64,000 nt of DNA from Heliocidaris erythrogramma (GCA_025617745.1 CM046866.1:19795334-19859333); one strand, 5' to 3'. Numbered from the stretch's first letter, positions 1 to 11,124 are shown. Translations and numbers: made by a program. Notes: generated by a model not told the origin, from the sequence alone.

Positions 1-272
1 CATGTGACGGATATGACAAGCCGTGACGGAGATGATCACGCATTTCATGCACGAGGATGGATGTGACTTTAAATTTGCCTTAAAGCTGTGTTAATCATGC
101 ATTTATAGATAGTATAATAGTTTTCATTTGTCACTTTTCTTCAAATTTCATGGTTATTATTGCAATAGTTTAGGAATATCAAAGAATAAATTTACATCGG
201 ACGGATATGACAAGCCGTGACGGAGATGATCACTCACTTCATGCACGCAATGGATGTGACTTTATATTTGTC
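1..272. repeat. Pair of direct repeats with GTGACGGATATGAC core
   Basis: Two similar blocks, about 3-78 and 194-268, share the same order of words: GACGGATATGACAAGCCG, GTGACGGAGATGATCAC, TTCATGCACG and GGATGTGACTTTA. The GTCATATCCGTCAC version recurs inverted near 1592 and again direct near 1641 and 1800. The origin is not recognised; it could be the edge of a dispersed element. Confidence 0.5.
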
Positions 273-801
273 AAAATGAATAGATACACAACATCGATCT
301 CCATACACAAGTAGTTCAATGCTCTAAACTTGAAAACATTTTATTCAATTTCATAAAGCGTGTTAAAATGTTTTTAAGTATACAAAAGCAACAATATACG
401 GCAATGACCAGTTGCCCAAGCATTGGCAAGACATGACAAATGCTTCCATACAAGTATTCATGGTCGTACACCTTGTATTTCGAGAGGTGGGTTTCTGTTA
501 GTGATTAAAAAGTAAACCCAATCTCCAGAAGTGTCTTTAGTATGATTTAGCAAGTTCATGTTATGTGAGTTAGACAAGTTTATCGAAAGGAATAAAATTC
601 CTTTTCCATTCCCTTTGTTAGGCTTTGTTTTGGTGATAGAATGTACCGTATATACTTAGTATACTAGGTGACTGCCTGTATAAAAGGAAATTCAATGTAC
701 ATGGTGTTCAGTACAAAACCATAAATACTAAATTTGCATCTCAATGTTTCTTCCACCTCTATTAAACATCTTTAGTTTTTAATATCGATGCAGCTTGAAG
801 A
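273..801. other. No recognised feature
   Basis: AT-rich sequence without an ORF, RNA gene or clear repeat that I can support. It lies downstream of the minus-strand ORF at 802-1059 and could contain its 3' untranslated part or further exons. Confidence 0.4.
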
Positions 802-1059
802 TTAATGTAGTAATATGTGGTCAAATGAAGAAATAACAATTTTTATATGCTTCCTTTTAATTAAATCCCTGTATTCCTTGCTACTTCTGCACCAACTTCT
901 TCTGATTCTCCTCTGTGCCCGTTGACTTCTATTGGAGACAGGAACATAGCTTGCTTTCTTACGCTCTTGTTCTTTCTTTAGATATCTTTCTTTTAATGTT
1001 GGGTCACTTTTCTGACGATCACTGTATCGCTTCGCACGTTCTGCGGGTGTAAAAGCCAT
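802..1059 (-). CDS. Hypothetical Lys/Arg-rich protein exon
   Basis: An 85-codon ORF starting MAFTPAERAKRYSDRQK, followed by DPTLKERYLKKEQERKK and RSQRAQRRIRRSW. It is strongly basic and probably alpha-helical. Short proteins with a TPAE-(K/R)-x-(K/R)-R-Y-R-(D/E)-R opening and a DP-x-(K/R) continuation are common, unnamed predictions in cnidarian, echinoderm and fish genomes; I know no function for them. On the minus strand a splice-acceptor-like TTTTAG lies directly before GATGG at the start codon, so this is probably the first coding exon after a 5' UTR intron. After about residue 70 the sequence turns hydrophobic and may be read-through of a donor. No partner exon is identified. It could also be part of an old mobile element. 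Confidence 0.4.
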   Translation of the reverse strand: MAFTPAERAKRYSDRQKSDPTLKERYLKKEQERKKASYVPVSNRSQRAQRRIRRSWCRSSKEYRDLIKRKHIKIVISSFDHILLH

Positions 1060-2254
1060 CCTAAAATTTAGGGATAAGAAAAAAAAGAATTGATTTCATG
1101 GAATTTCATAGCATAGGCCTACTTTATTTGTATTATTTGGTAATTATTACATCATAAAAGCAGAAAATTTATTATATGATTTAGCAAAGCATAGTTTTAT
1201 AATGAAAGTTTTTTATTAGGTAAAAGAAATAGGCCCTAGCCCTAGGCTGTATATTTTATATTTTAACTCTAACAGTTTAAAAAAAAACATTAACCTAGAT
1301 CTACAAGACATTCCTTTAAAATCAGTGTCAAATGATCTTCTTGACACCCAACATTTTTTGTTGACAGAGAACATGACACAAATTGGCATATATGGGTTGT
1401 AACAGTCCAGGCTGAAATAAACTGTTTATTGCACGTTACTGATTAAGATTTTTTTTCTGGTCCTAGTCTCTGTGATCTACATTAGATGTAAACTTATTAT
1501 TGGAATATGAGGTCTAAATATTGTTTAAAAACTTATTACATCAGCAAAATATGACAGAAAGTCATGTCCGTCACACTTTGGGCCGCATGTAGTCATATCC
1601 GTCACATAGGAGGTCCTCCATTATGTGATGGAAATGACGGTGACGGATATGATAGCATAAATTTTTTATTCAAGGTGGTCTCGCCTTGCAGCTACCCCTG
1701 GCATGATCGTTTTTATGTAGTGTACATTGAATTAGCCTTTATCTTACAAACATGAAAAACAAAGAATTATTACACAGATTCGGTGAAATCCAAGCCGTTC
1801 GGATATGACGATGAATAAAGGTACGTACCTATCATTCCGCAAATTCGTGCTTTTGGAGCAATTTTCCACTGCAAACTTCAAGATTCACGTTTGTAAAAAT
1901 GATCGTCGGTATGACCGGGCGTTCATGTACCGGAACCGGGTGTTCCTAGAGACTTGCTTTGTCAATAGATGGCGTTATAAAAAGTGCGTGACGGTATCTG
2001 ACGCAAATGGAGGGACAGAAATATTGGTACCCAAAAAAGTAAAAATATTAATTTTGCTTGCTAATGGTGGAAGTTTTTGAATTCCAAAGTAATGCATGAT
2101 TGAAAACTAAGCATTTAAGAGTGTTTTCATGAAAAACTGTTGTCATCAAGAAAAAATATGGCAATTATACCATATCATGCATACCCATCGGGACATGGAG
2201 ATTTGAGGGGGGTCTCAACCTATTATTGTAGCGGGAAAAAAAAAAAGAATTTAT
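1060..2254. other. No recognised gene; scattered GTCATATCCGTCAC motifs
   Basis: Short ORFs at 1564-1755 and 1805-2080 are open but show no recognisable domain or splice context. The GTCATATCCGTCAC / GTGACGGATATGA word occurs at about 1592 and 1641 in opposite orientation and in shortened form near 1800, matching the repeats at 1-272. Confidence 0.35.
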
Positions 2255-2434
2255 AAAACAATTTTTTAACACTGGGAGTAATATGCCGAAAGATTTGTTT
2301 ACAAATTAAAAATTCCTCCCCAGTCAAGCTTCTTCGTTTACTAACCATTGTCTACGGCGGACCGTTTGAATATTAATGAGTCAGAAAGAAGAGGATCTTG
2401 GGTATTTGATTCTAGTTCGTCGTGACTTGGCCGT

Positions 2435-2507
2435 GAACCAGAATAGCCTGGTGGTTAAGTCGCTGCCCGGCAAGCAGTAGATGACAGGTTCGAATCCCGC
2501 TGGTTCC
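2435..2507 (+). pseudogene. tRNA-like unit 1 (Pol III A and B boxes)
   Basis: A 73-base tRNA-shaped stretch. The acceptor strands GAACCAG and CTGGTTC pair over seven bases, the A box reads TAGCCTGGTGG and the B box GGTTCGAATCC is perfect. The anticodon stem GCTGC/GCAGT closes a loop with GGC at the anticodon position, but base 33 is C instead of T and the T stem is poorly paired. It is therefore better read as a Pol III promoter of the repeat than as a working tRNA gene. Confidence 0.65.
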
Positions 2508-2724
2508 AATTTTTTCTGACTTGTGTTTTTCATTTACAGATCGAGCATACGATCTTTAACACTGGGAGTAATATGCCGAAAGATTTGTTTACAAATTAAA
2601 AATTCCTCCCCTGTCAAGCTTCTTCGTTTACTAACCATTGTCTACGGCGGACCGTTTGAATATTAATGAGTCAGAAAGAAGAGGATCTTGGGTATTTGAT
2701 TCTAGTTCGTCGTGACTTGGCCGT

Positions 2725-2797
2725 GAACCAGAATAGCCTGGTGGTTAAGTCGCTGCCCGGCAAGCAGTAGATGACAGGTTCGAATCCCGCTGGTTCC
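2725..2797 (+). pseudogene. tRNA-like unit 2 (identical to unit 1)
   Basis: Repeat of the tRNA-like stretch exactly 290 bp downstream of the first, with the same perfect B box and the same defects (C at position 33, weak T stem). The identity of the two copies indicates recent duplication or retrotransposition of a multimeric transcript. Confidence 0.65.
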
Positions 2798-3348
2798 AAT
2801 TTTTTCTGACTTGTGTTTTTCATTTACAGATCGAGCATACGATCTTTAACACTGGGAGTAATATGCCGAAAGATTTGTTTACAAATTAAAAATTCCTCCC
2901 CAGTCAAGCTTCTTCGTTTACTAAAACAATTTTTGTACCTTAGGTGATCAGAATTATACCTTCTCGAATTAAAGGGGTGAAAATTAGAAAATAAAAATAG
3001 TGAATTTTCCATCTATAGACTATGAAAGTAGCGGGACACGAAAGGAGACACTTAGTGAAGAATCACCCATATAGTCTGGGAAGATATATACAGTGAACCT
3101 CCCTTAAGTAGACGTTGCATGTGTCAACTGTCGAATAGTTGCTCAAGTCCCAATTTATCCTCATAAACTTACGTGTGTTAATCCTTTGTACAAGTCGATT
3201 TTGGTAGACCGAATACTCGCCTCAATCGATCAAATTCTCAGAACAATACCATGAAAAAACATTGCATTTACACTGCACAGGTCGAACTACACGGCGATGT
3301 GAAATCAATCATTGTCGAAACTGCCACACGCCGATTTTGTTTACAAAT

Positions 3349-3519
3349 ATACAGATGATGCACAGATATGAGTGGGTCGGTAGAATTGTTTGCATAAGGT
3401 AAATTTGAGCATGGTTTAAACACACGAGGTGCAGCCGAGTGTGTTTTAGACCAGGCCAAATTTACCGAATGCAAACAATTCTACCGACCCACGAAATAAA
3501 TCTGTGCATCATCTGTTTT
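3349..3519. repeat. Near-palindromic MITE-like inverted repeat
   Basis: The left arm (ACAGATGATGCACAGAT ... GGGTCGGTAGAATTGTTTGC ... GGTAAATTTG) is repeated in inverse order on the right, ending CATCATCTGT. The arms are about 80 bp with a short centre. The ORFs on the minus strand here are by-products of the palindrome. Confidence 0.6.
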
Positions 3520-4012
3520 ATAGAATGGGCGTACAGGATAAATGGCATTATTACTGGTATCATGCAACAATTTACCGGCCAAATTTTACCGGACGCATGA
3601 TCCAATTTACCGGACGCATGATAAGAGAAAAAAACCTTATACAAGGCACTGCTTCATGCTTGCACTGGTAAATCATTTCCATGCATCATAAATAGATTTT
3701 AGAAATTTAATGACTTCCATAGAGAACTGAAAATCTGGCTAATTTAATGTTAAATTTCAGAATTTCATTTTATTTCAGTGTTAGAGTCTGACTTGACCCT
3801 AAGGCTAAGCTAACTACTGTCATGACTGTCAACTTTTTTATTTTAGAATCTGTCAGTGTCAACAACAAGCCCAAGTTAGATATAATCTAGTCTATTTACA
3901 TTAAAGCAAGTAATTTAAATAATTAATGCAAAGAGAACTTCTAGTCTTGCATCAACAAATTTTAAGTCTGGTCATCCCATAATCCAGGCCAGCCCAGACC
4001 AGTGTATGCTGC

Positions 4013-4091
4013 GCTGTAGACTGTAGTGAATCACCGTACCGTATGCGCTGCAGTGCAGTGCAGCGTACGGTACTACACTACAGTCTACACA
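4013..4091. repeat. Hairpin-forming inverted repeat
   Basis: GCTGTAGACTGTAGTG on the left is mirrored by CACTACAGTCTACA on the right, with ACCGTACC / GTACGGTA and CTGCAGTGCAGTGCAG in the centre. A few small indels interrupt the stem. Confidence 0.6.
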
Positions 4092-4476
4092 GTAACCCTC
4101 TCCTTGAAGTTTCAGTTTCACACTGCACTAACTTTAATTTAATCGCCTTTTCAGTTTGCTTGTTTTTAAACAGGTAGACCTATAATCGGATTTTATTGGG
4201 CTTACCATCAGAATCCGAAGTCAACTATCATTAACATCTGAATTTTGTCTCAAATCTTGCAATTCTCCGTCATTAAAAAGTCGTATATCGCGGCTCTCAG
4301 CTCAGACTCTCGCACTCGCTAAAATAAATATCGATAGCATGTTTACAGTGGGTATCGTCAGTGATCGTAATAATTATTGATATCGAACGTGCAGGCCAGT
4401 AAAATTCAAGGCACAGCTCTTGACCAATGAGATTGCAGGGATTCTGAAACCCATTCTATAAAATTCCCTGACTTGC

Positions 4477-4636
4477 TGGCGTTGTGGCGTGCGCCTGTAA
4501 TCCAGCTACCAGTGGAAGTTATAAACTGATTCAGCGGACCCAGGTTCGAGACTGAGTCACGTCTTTCGGATGGTGACGTTAAAGGTCGGTCCCAGACGTA
4601 AATAATCATATCTGATTGATACACGTCTGTAAAAAC
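4477..4636 (+). mobile_element. 7SL-like SINE, copy 1
   Basis: The head TGTGGCGTGCGCCTGTAATC followed by CAGCTAC closely follows the 5' domain of 7SL RNA and of Alu. Downstream GGTTCGAGAC matches the 7SL/Alu-type B box. A body with CTTTCGGATGGTGACGTTAA and an end ACACGTCTGTAAAAA follow; an (AC)n tract comes immediately after. A second copy with the same head, body and end is at 34542-34711. Derivation from 7SL RNA is inference from motif order. Confidence 0.6.
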
Positions 4637-4639
4637 CAA

Positions 4640-4642
<3 letters not shown>

Positions 4643-4673
<31 letters not shown>
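4643..4673. repeat. (AC)n microsatellite
   Basis: About 15 uninterrupted AC dinucleotides, then CG repeats and degenerate CACTCTCT repeats to about 4740. Confidence 0.95.
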
Positions 4674-4674
<1 letters not shown>

Positions 4675-6599
4675 GCGCGATCTCTGCGTCCTCTCTCGTG
4701 CACTCTCTCGCACTCTCATGCACTCTCTCGCACTCTCATGTGAAGAACAAAATGTCATGTGTTAGTCATGTTTGCACGGCTGGCCGGCCAGACGTACGCT
4801 GCATGCACTGCATGCACTGCATGCAGTTTTATAGCCTTCACGGCCCATGTGCATATAAAGGGATGTAAGGGAGGATTTAATACATTGAAATTAATCACTG
4901 GACGTGTCTGGTTTTATTCTTTATTGCCCAACTTGAGTGTGAAGTAATATACTGGGTACATGAAAGGTACATAGTCCATGGGCCAGAAACCGAAAAGGTC
5001 CCCCCCCTTAGGCACAATTTGAAATGATGTTTTTCTGTTAGCTAGGACCCTCAGCTCTCAGAATCTGCTTGTTTGCCATAAAGTTGGTGGTGGGTGTGGC
5101 CACCAGGGCCGTTACCATGGTAACGGATCAAGAAAAATATGAATTTTAGGAAAAGTCATATAATTCCAATTCACGAATCTAAAAATACTTGGTAAGCATC
5201 CTAATATATGTACATGTATTTTAAGGTGCCCAATCGATTGCAACCATAATCAGAACCATTTAATGTCATGGGCGTGTCCAAAAATGGCCGTTACTATGGA
5301 AACGGTACCATAAAAAGCGGGTTTTTTTGACAACTTTCTAAACTTATAAATATGAAATAGCAAAAAAGGTGTATGCACAAGCCTAAAGTAAGTTTTTCTA
5401 TTAGCTAGGACCCTCAGTTATCATAATCTGCCTATTTCATGTACAGTTGGTGGTGGGTGTGGCCTGTAGGACCGTTACTATGGTAACACATCAAAAATAC
5501 TGGATTCTTAGAAAATACTACATCTTTGTAATTCAATAGCTATAAAATATATGGTAAGTATCCTATTATGTGTATTTCAAGCTGCCTGATAGATTGCAAT
5601 CACAATCTGAGCCATTTAAAGTCATGGGCGTGTCAAAAAAGGCCGTTGCTATGGAAACGGTCCAACAAAAAGCTGTTATTTGTGAAAAAAATCTATAACT
5701 AACCATTACAAAATAGAAAATGTGTCTGCACAGTCTTTGATATTGTTTTTATATTAGTTATGACCCTCAGCTATCATAATTTGATTGTTTGACATCAAGG
5801 TGGTGGTGGGCGTGGCCGCTAGGGCCGTTACCATGGTAACACATAGCGAAATACTGGAATTTAGAAAATACCGTATATTGGTCATTTAGCAGCATAAAAT
5901 ATATGGTAAGGCCTCTATTATATGTATTTGAAGCTTCCCCACTTATTCCAACCACAATCTGAGTCATTTGAAGTCATGGGCGTGTAAAAAAGGGCCGTTG
6001 CTATGGAAACGCTCCCACAAAATGCTGATATTTGTGGAAAATATCTATGATTTATCAATACAAAATAGAAAACAACTGTCTGCACAATCTTAAATAATGT
6101 TTTTCTGTTAGCTAGGACCTTCAGCCCTCATATTCTCCCTATTTTACATAAAGTTGGTAGTGGGCGTGACCACTAGGGTTGTTACCATGGTAACACACCA
6201 AGGAATTGAATTTTAGAAAATACTATATTTCTGTAATTCAACATCACAAAAACAAATTGTACCCATATAACTATATGTATTTTGGGGTGCCCATTTGATT
6301 GCAAGTAGAATCAGAGTCATTGGAAGTCACCGTCATGTCAAAACATGGCTGTTGCTATGGAAACAGTATGATAAAAATTGAAAATTTCAACACAAGACAA
6401 AGAACAAGTGTATGTACAGCCTAAAATGGTGTTTATCTGTCAGCTATCATAATCGAAAGCTTCCTAGTAGCCACAAAGTTGGTTGTGGGTGAGACTGTCA
6501 AGGTAGCTACCATGGTAAGGCACCAAAAAACAAGAGTTTTAGAATAATAGATAATAATAAATGTATCTTACTTACCCAGGATAACCATATTAGTAATAT

Positions 6600-6830
6600 T
6601 ACTGCCCTGCAACTATCATTGCCTTGTACACATTTCATACATCTGGGTCAAGCAAAACAAATGTGGGCAAAACATCTTGCCCAGTGATGTAAGCACCGAT
6701 CAAGGATCGAATCCAAGAGCTCTCGTATGAGAGTGAAAGGCTTTCACCAATATACCACAGTGCTTCCACCATGTATTTGTAATGTAACGAAGTACAATGT
6801 AGGCATCTAATTATACACAATTGAAGCTGC
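6600..6830 (-). mobile_element. tRNA-derived SINE inside the foldback element
   Basis: Read on the minus strand, ACTGTGGTATATTGGTGAAA followed about 35 bases later by the B box GGATTCGATCC gives a tRNA-Glu-like head at about 6690-6780. A body with CTGGGCAAGATGTTTTGCCC follows. It interrupts the left arm and its surroundings. Confidence 0.5.
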
Positions 6831-7672
6831 GCCTTTAATTGCAATCAAAAGCCGGATCAGTTTAGGTCAGTCATATAAAAATATGCCGTTGCTAAAGGAA
6901 AAGAATGATAAGAAAGCTAATATTGATTTTTTAAGAAAGGGATATTTATGTATCTAAATAATGAATTATAAACAAGTGCAACTGTTCTATTGGTTCAAAT
7001 CCAGATCAAGGCCTCATCAATCAAGATCATGCCTGGTAGGACACTTGCTATGACAAACGAAGATGCAAATGTTCAAATAGATATGCAAAGCTTCTGAAAA
7101 TTCATTGTATTTATAAGCCAATTCATATTGAAAAGGTACCACTGTACTTAGAGATACTCTCATCTACTGTGTTGTCGCATTACAGTATTAACTTTGACCA
7201 CTTGGTAGGTGTTGTACTGTGGTTGTGAGCACCAAAAGCATATCTTTAAAATATTGGCATTTCAGAAAGTGGCATTGTTTTAGTTTAACATTATTTTAAA
7301 ACAATATAACAGTATAGACATGCGAGATATCTCCATTGCAAGCAGCCTGAATGATTGCATTGAAAATGTTATTCATTTATTCCTAATGATCATATCCAAA
7401 TATGGTCGCTGCTAAGGCAGATTATGATCGAGAAATCTATATTTAGAAAATAGTGGCATATTTCTGTGATTTCACAACACGAAAGATAGTGTTAGTGATG
7501 ATATATTTTTATAAAGTTAATTTCTGACTGTACTGCTAACTGCAATTAATGTGTCGGTTTTGAGTTCACGGTCATCTGTGAAATGATAACTGAGGTACAT
7601 AAGTGTCCACACCCAGTTGACATGAGTGAGAGCTACTTGTATTCCACTTTGCCCCTTCAAGGAGTTCTATAA

Positions 7673-7873
7673 ATGGATGTCATTAGGAATCAGAAGTTAG
7701 AAAGCATCCTTGGGATAGAGGTACGGAACATTTTCAGCAGAATTGCTCTTGCAGCAACACCCACTACTTTGGATGAGGTTGAGGATTACCCATCAATCAG
7801 AGTTATCATGAAGAACAGATACAATAAAGGCATTGACAGACTTCAGAATTACATACCAAACTATACTAAGTAA
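7673..7873 (+). CDS. Short ORF in the foldback centre, no recognised domain
   Basis: A 66-codon ORF (start MDVIRNQKLESILG) lying between the inverted arms. Its composition is compatible with real protein, and it may be a remnant of a transposase, but I recognise no catalytic motif. Neighbouring sequence to 8200 is broken by stops in all frames. Confidence 0.25.
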   Translation: MDVIRNQKLESILGIEVRNIFSRIALAATPTTLDEVEDYPSIRVIMKNRYNKGIDRLQNYIPNYTK

Positions 7874-8337
7874 ATTTGAATTCCCTCTAGGGTGAAGTGA
7901 GGATTCACTCATCTTCATCCTAACCATAGAGACATTACTCAAGTATTGCAAAAATGTATTCTCTTCTAACATAGTGGTTGAGGTATAGATACACCTATAT
8001 CTCCATCCTGAGTTCTGACGTTATTCTGCCAAACCAAACCGGGGGAGGGTTGGATAATCTCCTCACCATGACCTTCTTAGCATGTGATTCAAGCCAGATA
8101 AGAGTGCCTCACCATATCAGACTTGTAAGAAAGTCAACCAAGTTTTAATAAGAGAATACTCAGTTCAAGTAAGGCTGCAGAACGCCTTAAAGCTGTAAAA
8201 GATAGACAAACCCGCTGGTGTTCACTAATTTCACAATATTATGGACTTTGCCACTAAACTCTGCCAAAAATATACCCCATCCTTTATCCAACCATGCTTA
8301 AGGCAAGATAGTATTAGAGGAACAATCTCACAAACTA

Positions 8338-8577
8338 TTGGTCATATCTCCTCTAAAGCCAAAAGAACTGCAGCTTACCTGTAAAGGGCAACCAATATGT
8401 AAACTTATAGGTCTTATGGTCCCCAGCACATCAAGTCCATGGCTAATATACATGTACCCCAATCATGCAAGTCATGAGAATGTGAGCTGCAATTGCACCA
8501 CAGGCCTTCCCAGTGACACTTTTGAATACCTTCTAGCAAATATAAAAAACTCCAGGCAGGTATCAACACTTTAATCC
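8338..8577 (+). CDS. Short ORF in the foldback centre, no recognised domain
   Basis: A 78-codon ORF with a cluster HASHENVSCNCTTGLPS that could be a metal-binding or transposase fragment. No family is recognised. It shares the foldback centre with the ORF at 7673-7873. Confidence 0.25.
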
Positions 8578-10856
8578 TGGACTTGATCTATGATGAGGCA
8601 CCCTAAAATTTAATTCTTTGGCCCTGTTTCTGATGAAGTCCAAATCCTAGACCACCTTGGCCATGCTGTTAATCCTTAATGAACATGCAGATTTGTTATG
8701 GGTAGGATTAGGGGAAAATATGCTAAATTCTATTCCAATCCTCTCAGATTTATTTCAAGTAGACAGGTTTAGCTACAGACCGACAAGTTTATCATCTTAT
8801 GAATATATTAGGTTCTGTGACTGAGGTGAATCCATCTGTTAAGCCTCCATTGCCTCCCTCCCAACGCCAAGGTATAGAGGTGGAAGCATAACTACTCAAG
8901 CATGTCAAGTACAGCTAACCAGTTAGGATCAGCTGTTGTTACTGCAACGGTCCCCCATATGGACACCCACATCTTGCCCGGAGCTATCCGAACACGCGAA
9001 CAATTAAAAAATGTCTTTGCAACATAATTGCTGCTATGTAATAACAAAAATCTGTCACCTTTTTTGTTTAAATTGCTCAGTTTTCATATTAATACTAGCA
9101 TGACAACGACCCTGTTTTGACATTACTATGGCCTTAAGTGATTTGGATTATGACTGTAATAACTCTGGCAGTTTATGATATATCAAGACCAATATTTTGT
9201 GTTTTCTATTGTTGAAACAGAATATATATATGTAATTTTCAAACAATTTCCAATATTTTGATGGTACGTTGCCATAGTAATGGGGCTGGTGCTCACACCC
9301 ACCATTGGCGTCAGTTTGAGACCAAATGGATAATAAGAATTATAGTCGTGTACCTGACTGTGACCTTGAAAGCACACCAAAAAATTGCACTCAAAAGAGC
9401 TGCATGAAATAGATGAAATGCATACTAAATACTTTCACGTTGTTGAATTACACATATATGTTATTTCCTATCTTATTACCATGGTAACAGCCCTAGTGGT
9501 CGCCCAGTATCCACCTTTGTGGCAGTCAGGGAGGATATGATATCCAGGGTCCTAGCTAACGTACAGGGGAAAAAAAACATCATTTCAGGTTGTGGAGACC
9601 GTTACTTTAAAGTGCATTTGATAGTTACATATTTTTTCACTACTATTTATAAATCCACCATAACATTTCTATAGGAACAACCATGTTTTGACATGACGGT
9701 GACTTCCAATGACTCAGATTTAGCTGACAGATAAACACCATTTGAGGGTGTACATACACTTGTTCTTTGTTTTGTGTTGATTAGTTACAGAAATATTCAA
9801 TTTTTATCATACTGTTTCTATAGCAACAGCCATGTTTTGACATGACGGTGCCTTCCAATGTCTCTGATTCTACTTGCAATCAAACGGGCACCCCAAAATA
9901 CATATAGTTAGATGGTTACAATTTGTTTTTGTGATGTTGAATTACAGATATATAGTATTTTCTAAAATTCAATTCATTGGAGTGTTACCATGGTTACAAC
10001 CCTAGTGGTCACGCCCACGACCAACTTTATGTAAAATAGGAAGAATATGAGAGCTGAGGGTCCTACCTAACAGAAAAACATAATTTAAGATTGTGCAGAC
10101 AGTTGTTTTCTTTTTTGTATTGATAAATCATAGATATTTTCCACAAATAGCAGCATTTTGTAGCACCGTTTCCATAGCAACGGCCCTTTTATACACGCCC
10201 ATGACTTGAAATGACTCAGATTGTGGTTGGAATCAGTGGGGCAGATTAAAATACATATATTAGAGGCCTTACCATATATTTTATGCTGTTAAATGACAAA
10301 TATAGAGTATTTTCTAAATTCCAGTATTTCGTTATGTGTTGCCATGGTAACGGCCCTAGCGGCCACGCCCACCATGAACTCTATGGAAAACAGGCAGATT
10401 ATGAGAGCTGAGGGTCCTAGCTAACAGAAAAATATAATCTAAGATTGTGTAGACACCTCTCTGTCTATTTTATACTGATAAGTTTAGATATTTTTCCAAA
10501 ATATAAACTTTTTATGTTACCGTTTCCATAGTAACGGCCATTTTTTGACATGACCGTGACCTCAAATGACCTAGATTTTGGTTTCAATCAATCAGGAAAC
10601 TCAAAATACATATATTTAGATGCTTACCAGTCATTTTTCAAATTTCTGAATTAGAAATATTAGGTATTTTAGTAAATTCCTATATTTCCTTGATGCGTTG
10701 CCATGGTAACGGCCCTGGTGGCCACACCCACCACTAACTCTTTGGCAAACAGGCAGATTCTGATAGCCAAGGGTCCTAGCTACCAGGAAAACATCACAAA
10801 AAAATGTGCCTAAGGGGGGGGGAGGGGGGTCTACGTTGGCCCATAGACTAACAGTA

Positions 10857-11124
10857 CATGTATGTTATTTTCTCAATGTCAGCACAATATAAATCATGGT
10901 ACATTATGTCATGAGAACTCCCAGTCGATCAAACCGCCGGGCCGCCGGCCACAGGCCACAGTCTGCACCGCGGCGTCCCCGTGTTACATGTATGTATACA
11001 CGCGTAAGTCAGATTTTCTTCAGCTTCCACACAAGTCGAAAATCGCCTGTGTCGACGCATTTCACTCAGTCCCGTCATAATCGACTTAAGCGAGGTTGAC
11101 TGTAAATGCTTTTGCTTTCTTTTT
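10857..11124. other. No recognised gene
   Basis: A GC-richer stretch between the foldback element and the 157-bp minisatellite. Overlapping ORFs occur in several frames, but none has a recognisable domain. Confidence 0.4.

Larger units (their letters stand above)
2255..2934 (+). mobile_element. tRNA-bearing direct-repeat element with 12-bp target duplication
   Basis: The same 12 bases, AAAACAATTTTT, lie at 2255-2266 and 2923-2934 and enclose 656 bp made of about 2.26 copies of a 290-bp unit. The unit starts (AACACTGGGAGTAATATGCC) recur at about 2269, 2559 and 2849, so the element begins and ends with the same ~76-bp sequence, giving it LTR-like direct terminal repeats. Each complete unit contains a tRNA-like stretch. 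The target duplication and its A/T-rich character suggest insertion by a LINE- or Penelope-type reverse transcriptase, which is inference. Confidence 0.7.
4969..10856. mobile_element. Foldback transposon with X-box-bearing tandem-repeat arms
   Basis: The left arm (4969 to about 6560) consists of about five ~355-bp tandem units, each containing GCTAGGACCCTCAG, GGTGGTGGGTGTGGCC, GTTACCATGGTAAC, ATGGGCGTGTC and GTTGCTATGGAAAC. The right arm (about 9440-10856) carries the same units in inverse order and orientation. The outer ends are inverse too: CCATGGGCCA on the left, TGGCCCATAG on the right. This arrangement matches foldback elements such as the sea urchin TU family. The ~2.9-kb centre (6560-9440) holds a tRNA-type SINE and two short ORFs with no recognised transposase domain. 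Confidence 0.8.

Noticed and set aside
2435-2507. Functional tRNA gene
   Set aside because: Position 33 is C, the T stem pairs poorly and the unit is duplicated within a mobile repeat; only the Pol III boxes are intact.
2255-2934. Hammerhead ribozyme (retrozyme) in the 290-bp unit
   Set aside because: The repeat layout fits, but I found no CTGANGA plus GAAA core on either strand of the unit; the nearest word (CTGGGAG ... CGAAAG) lacks the required bases.
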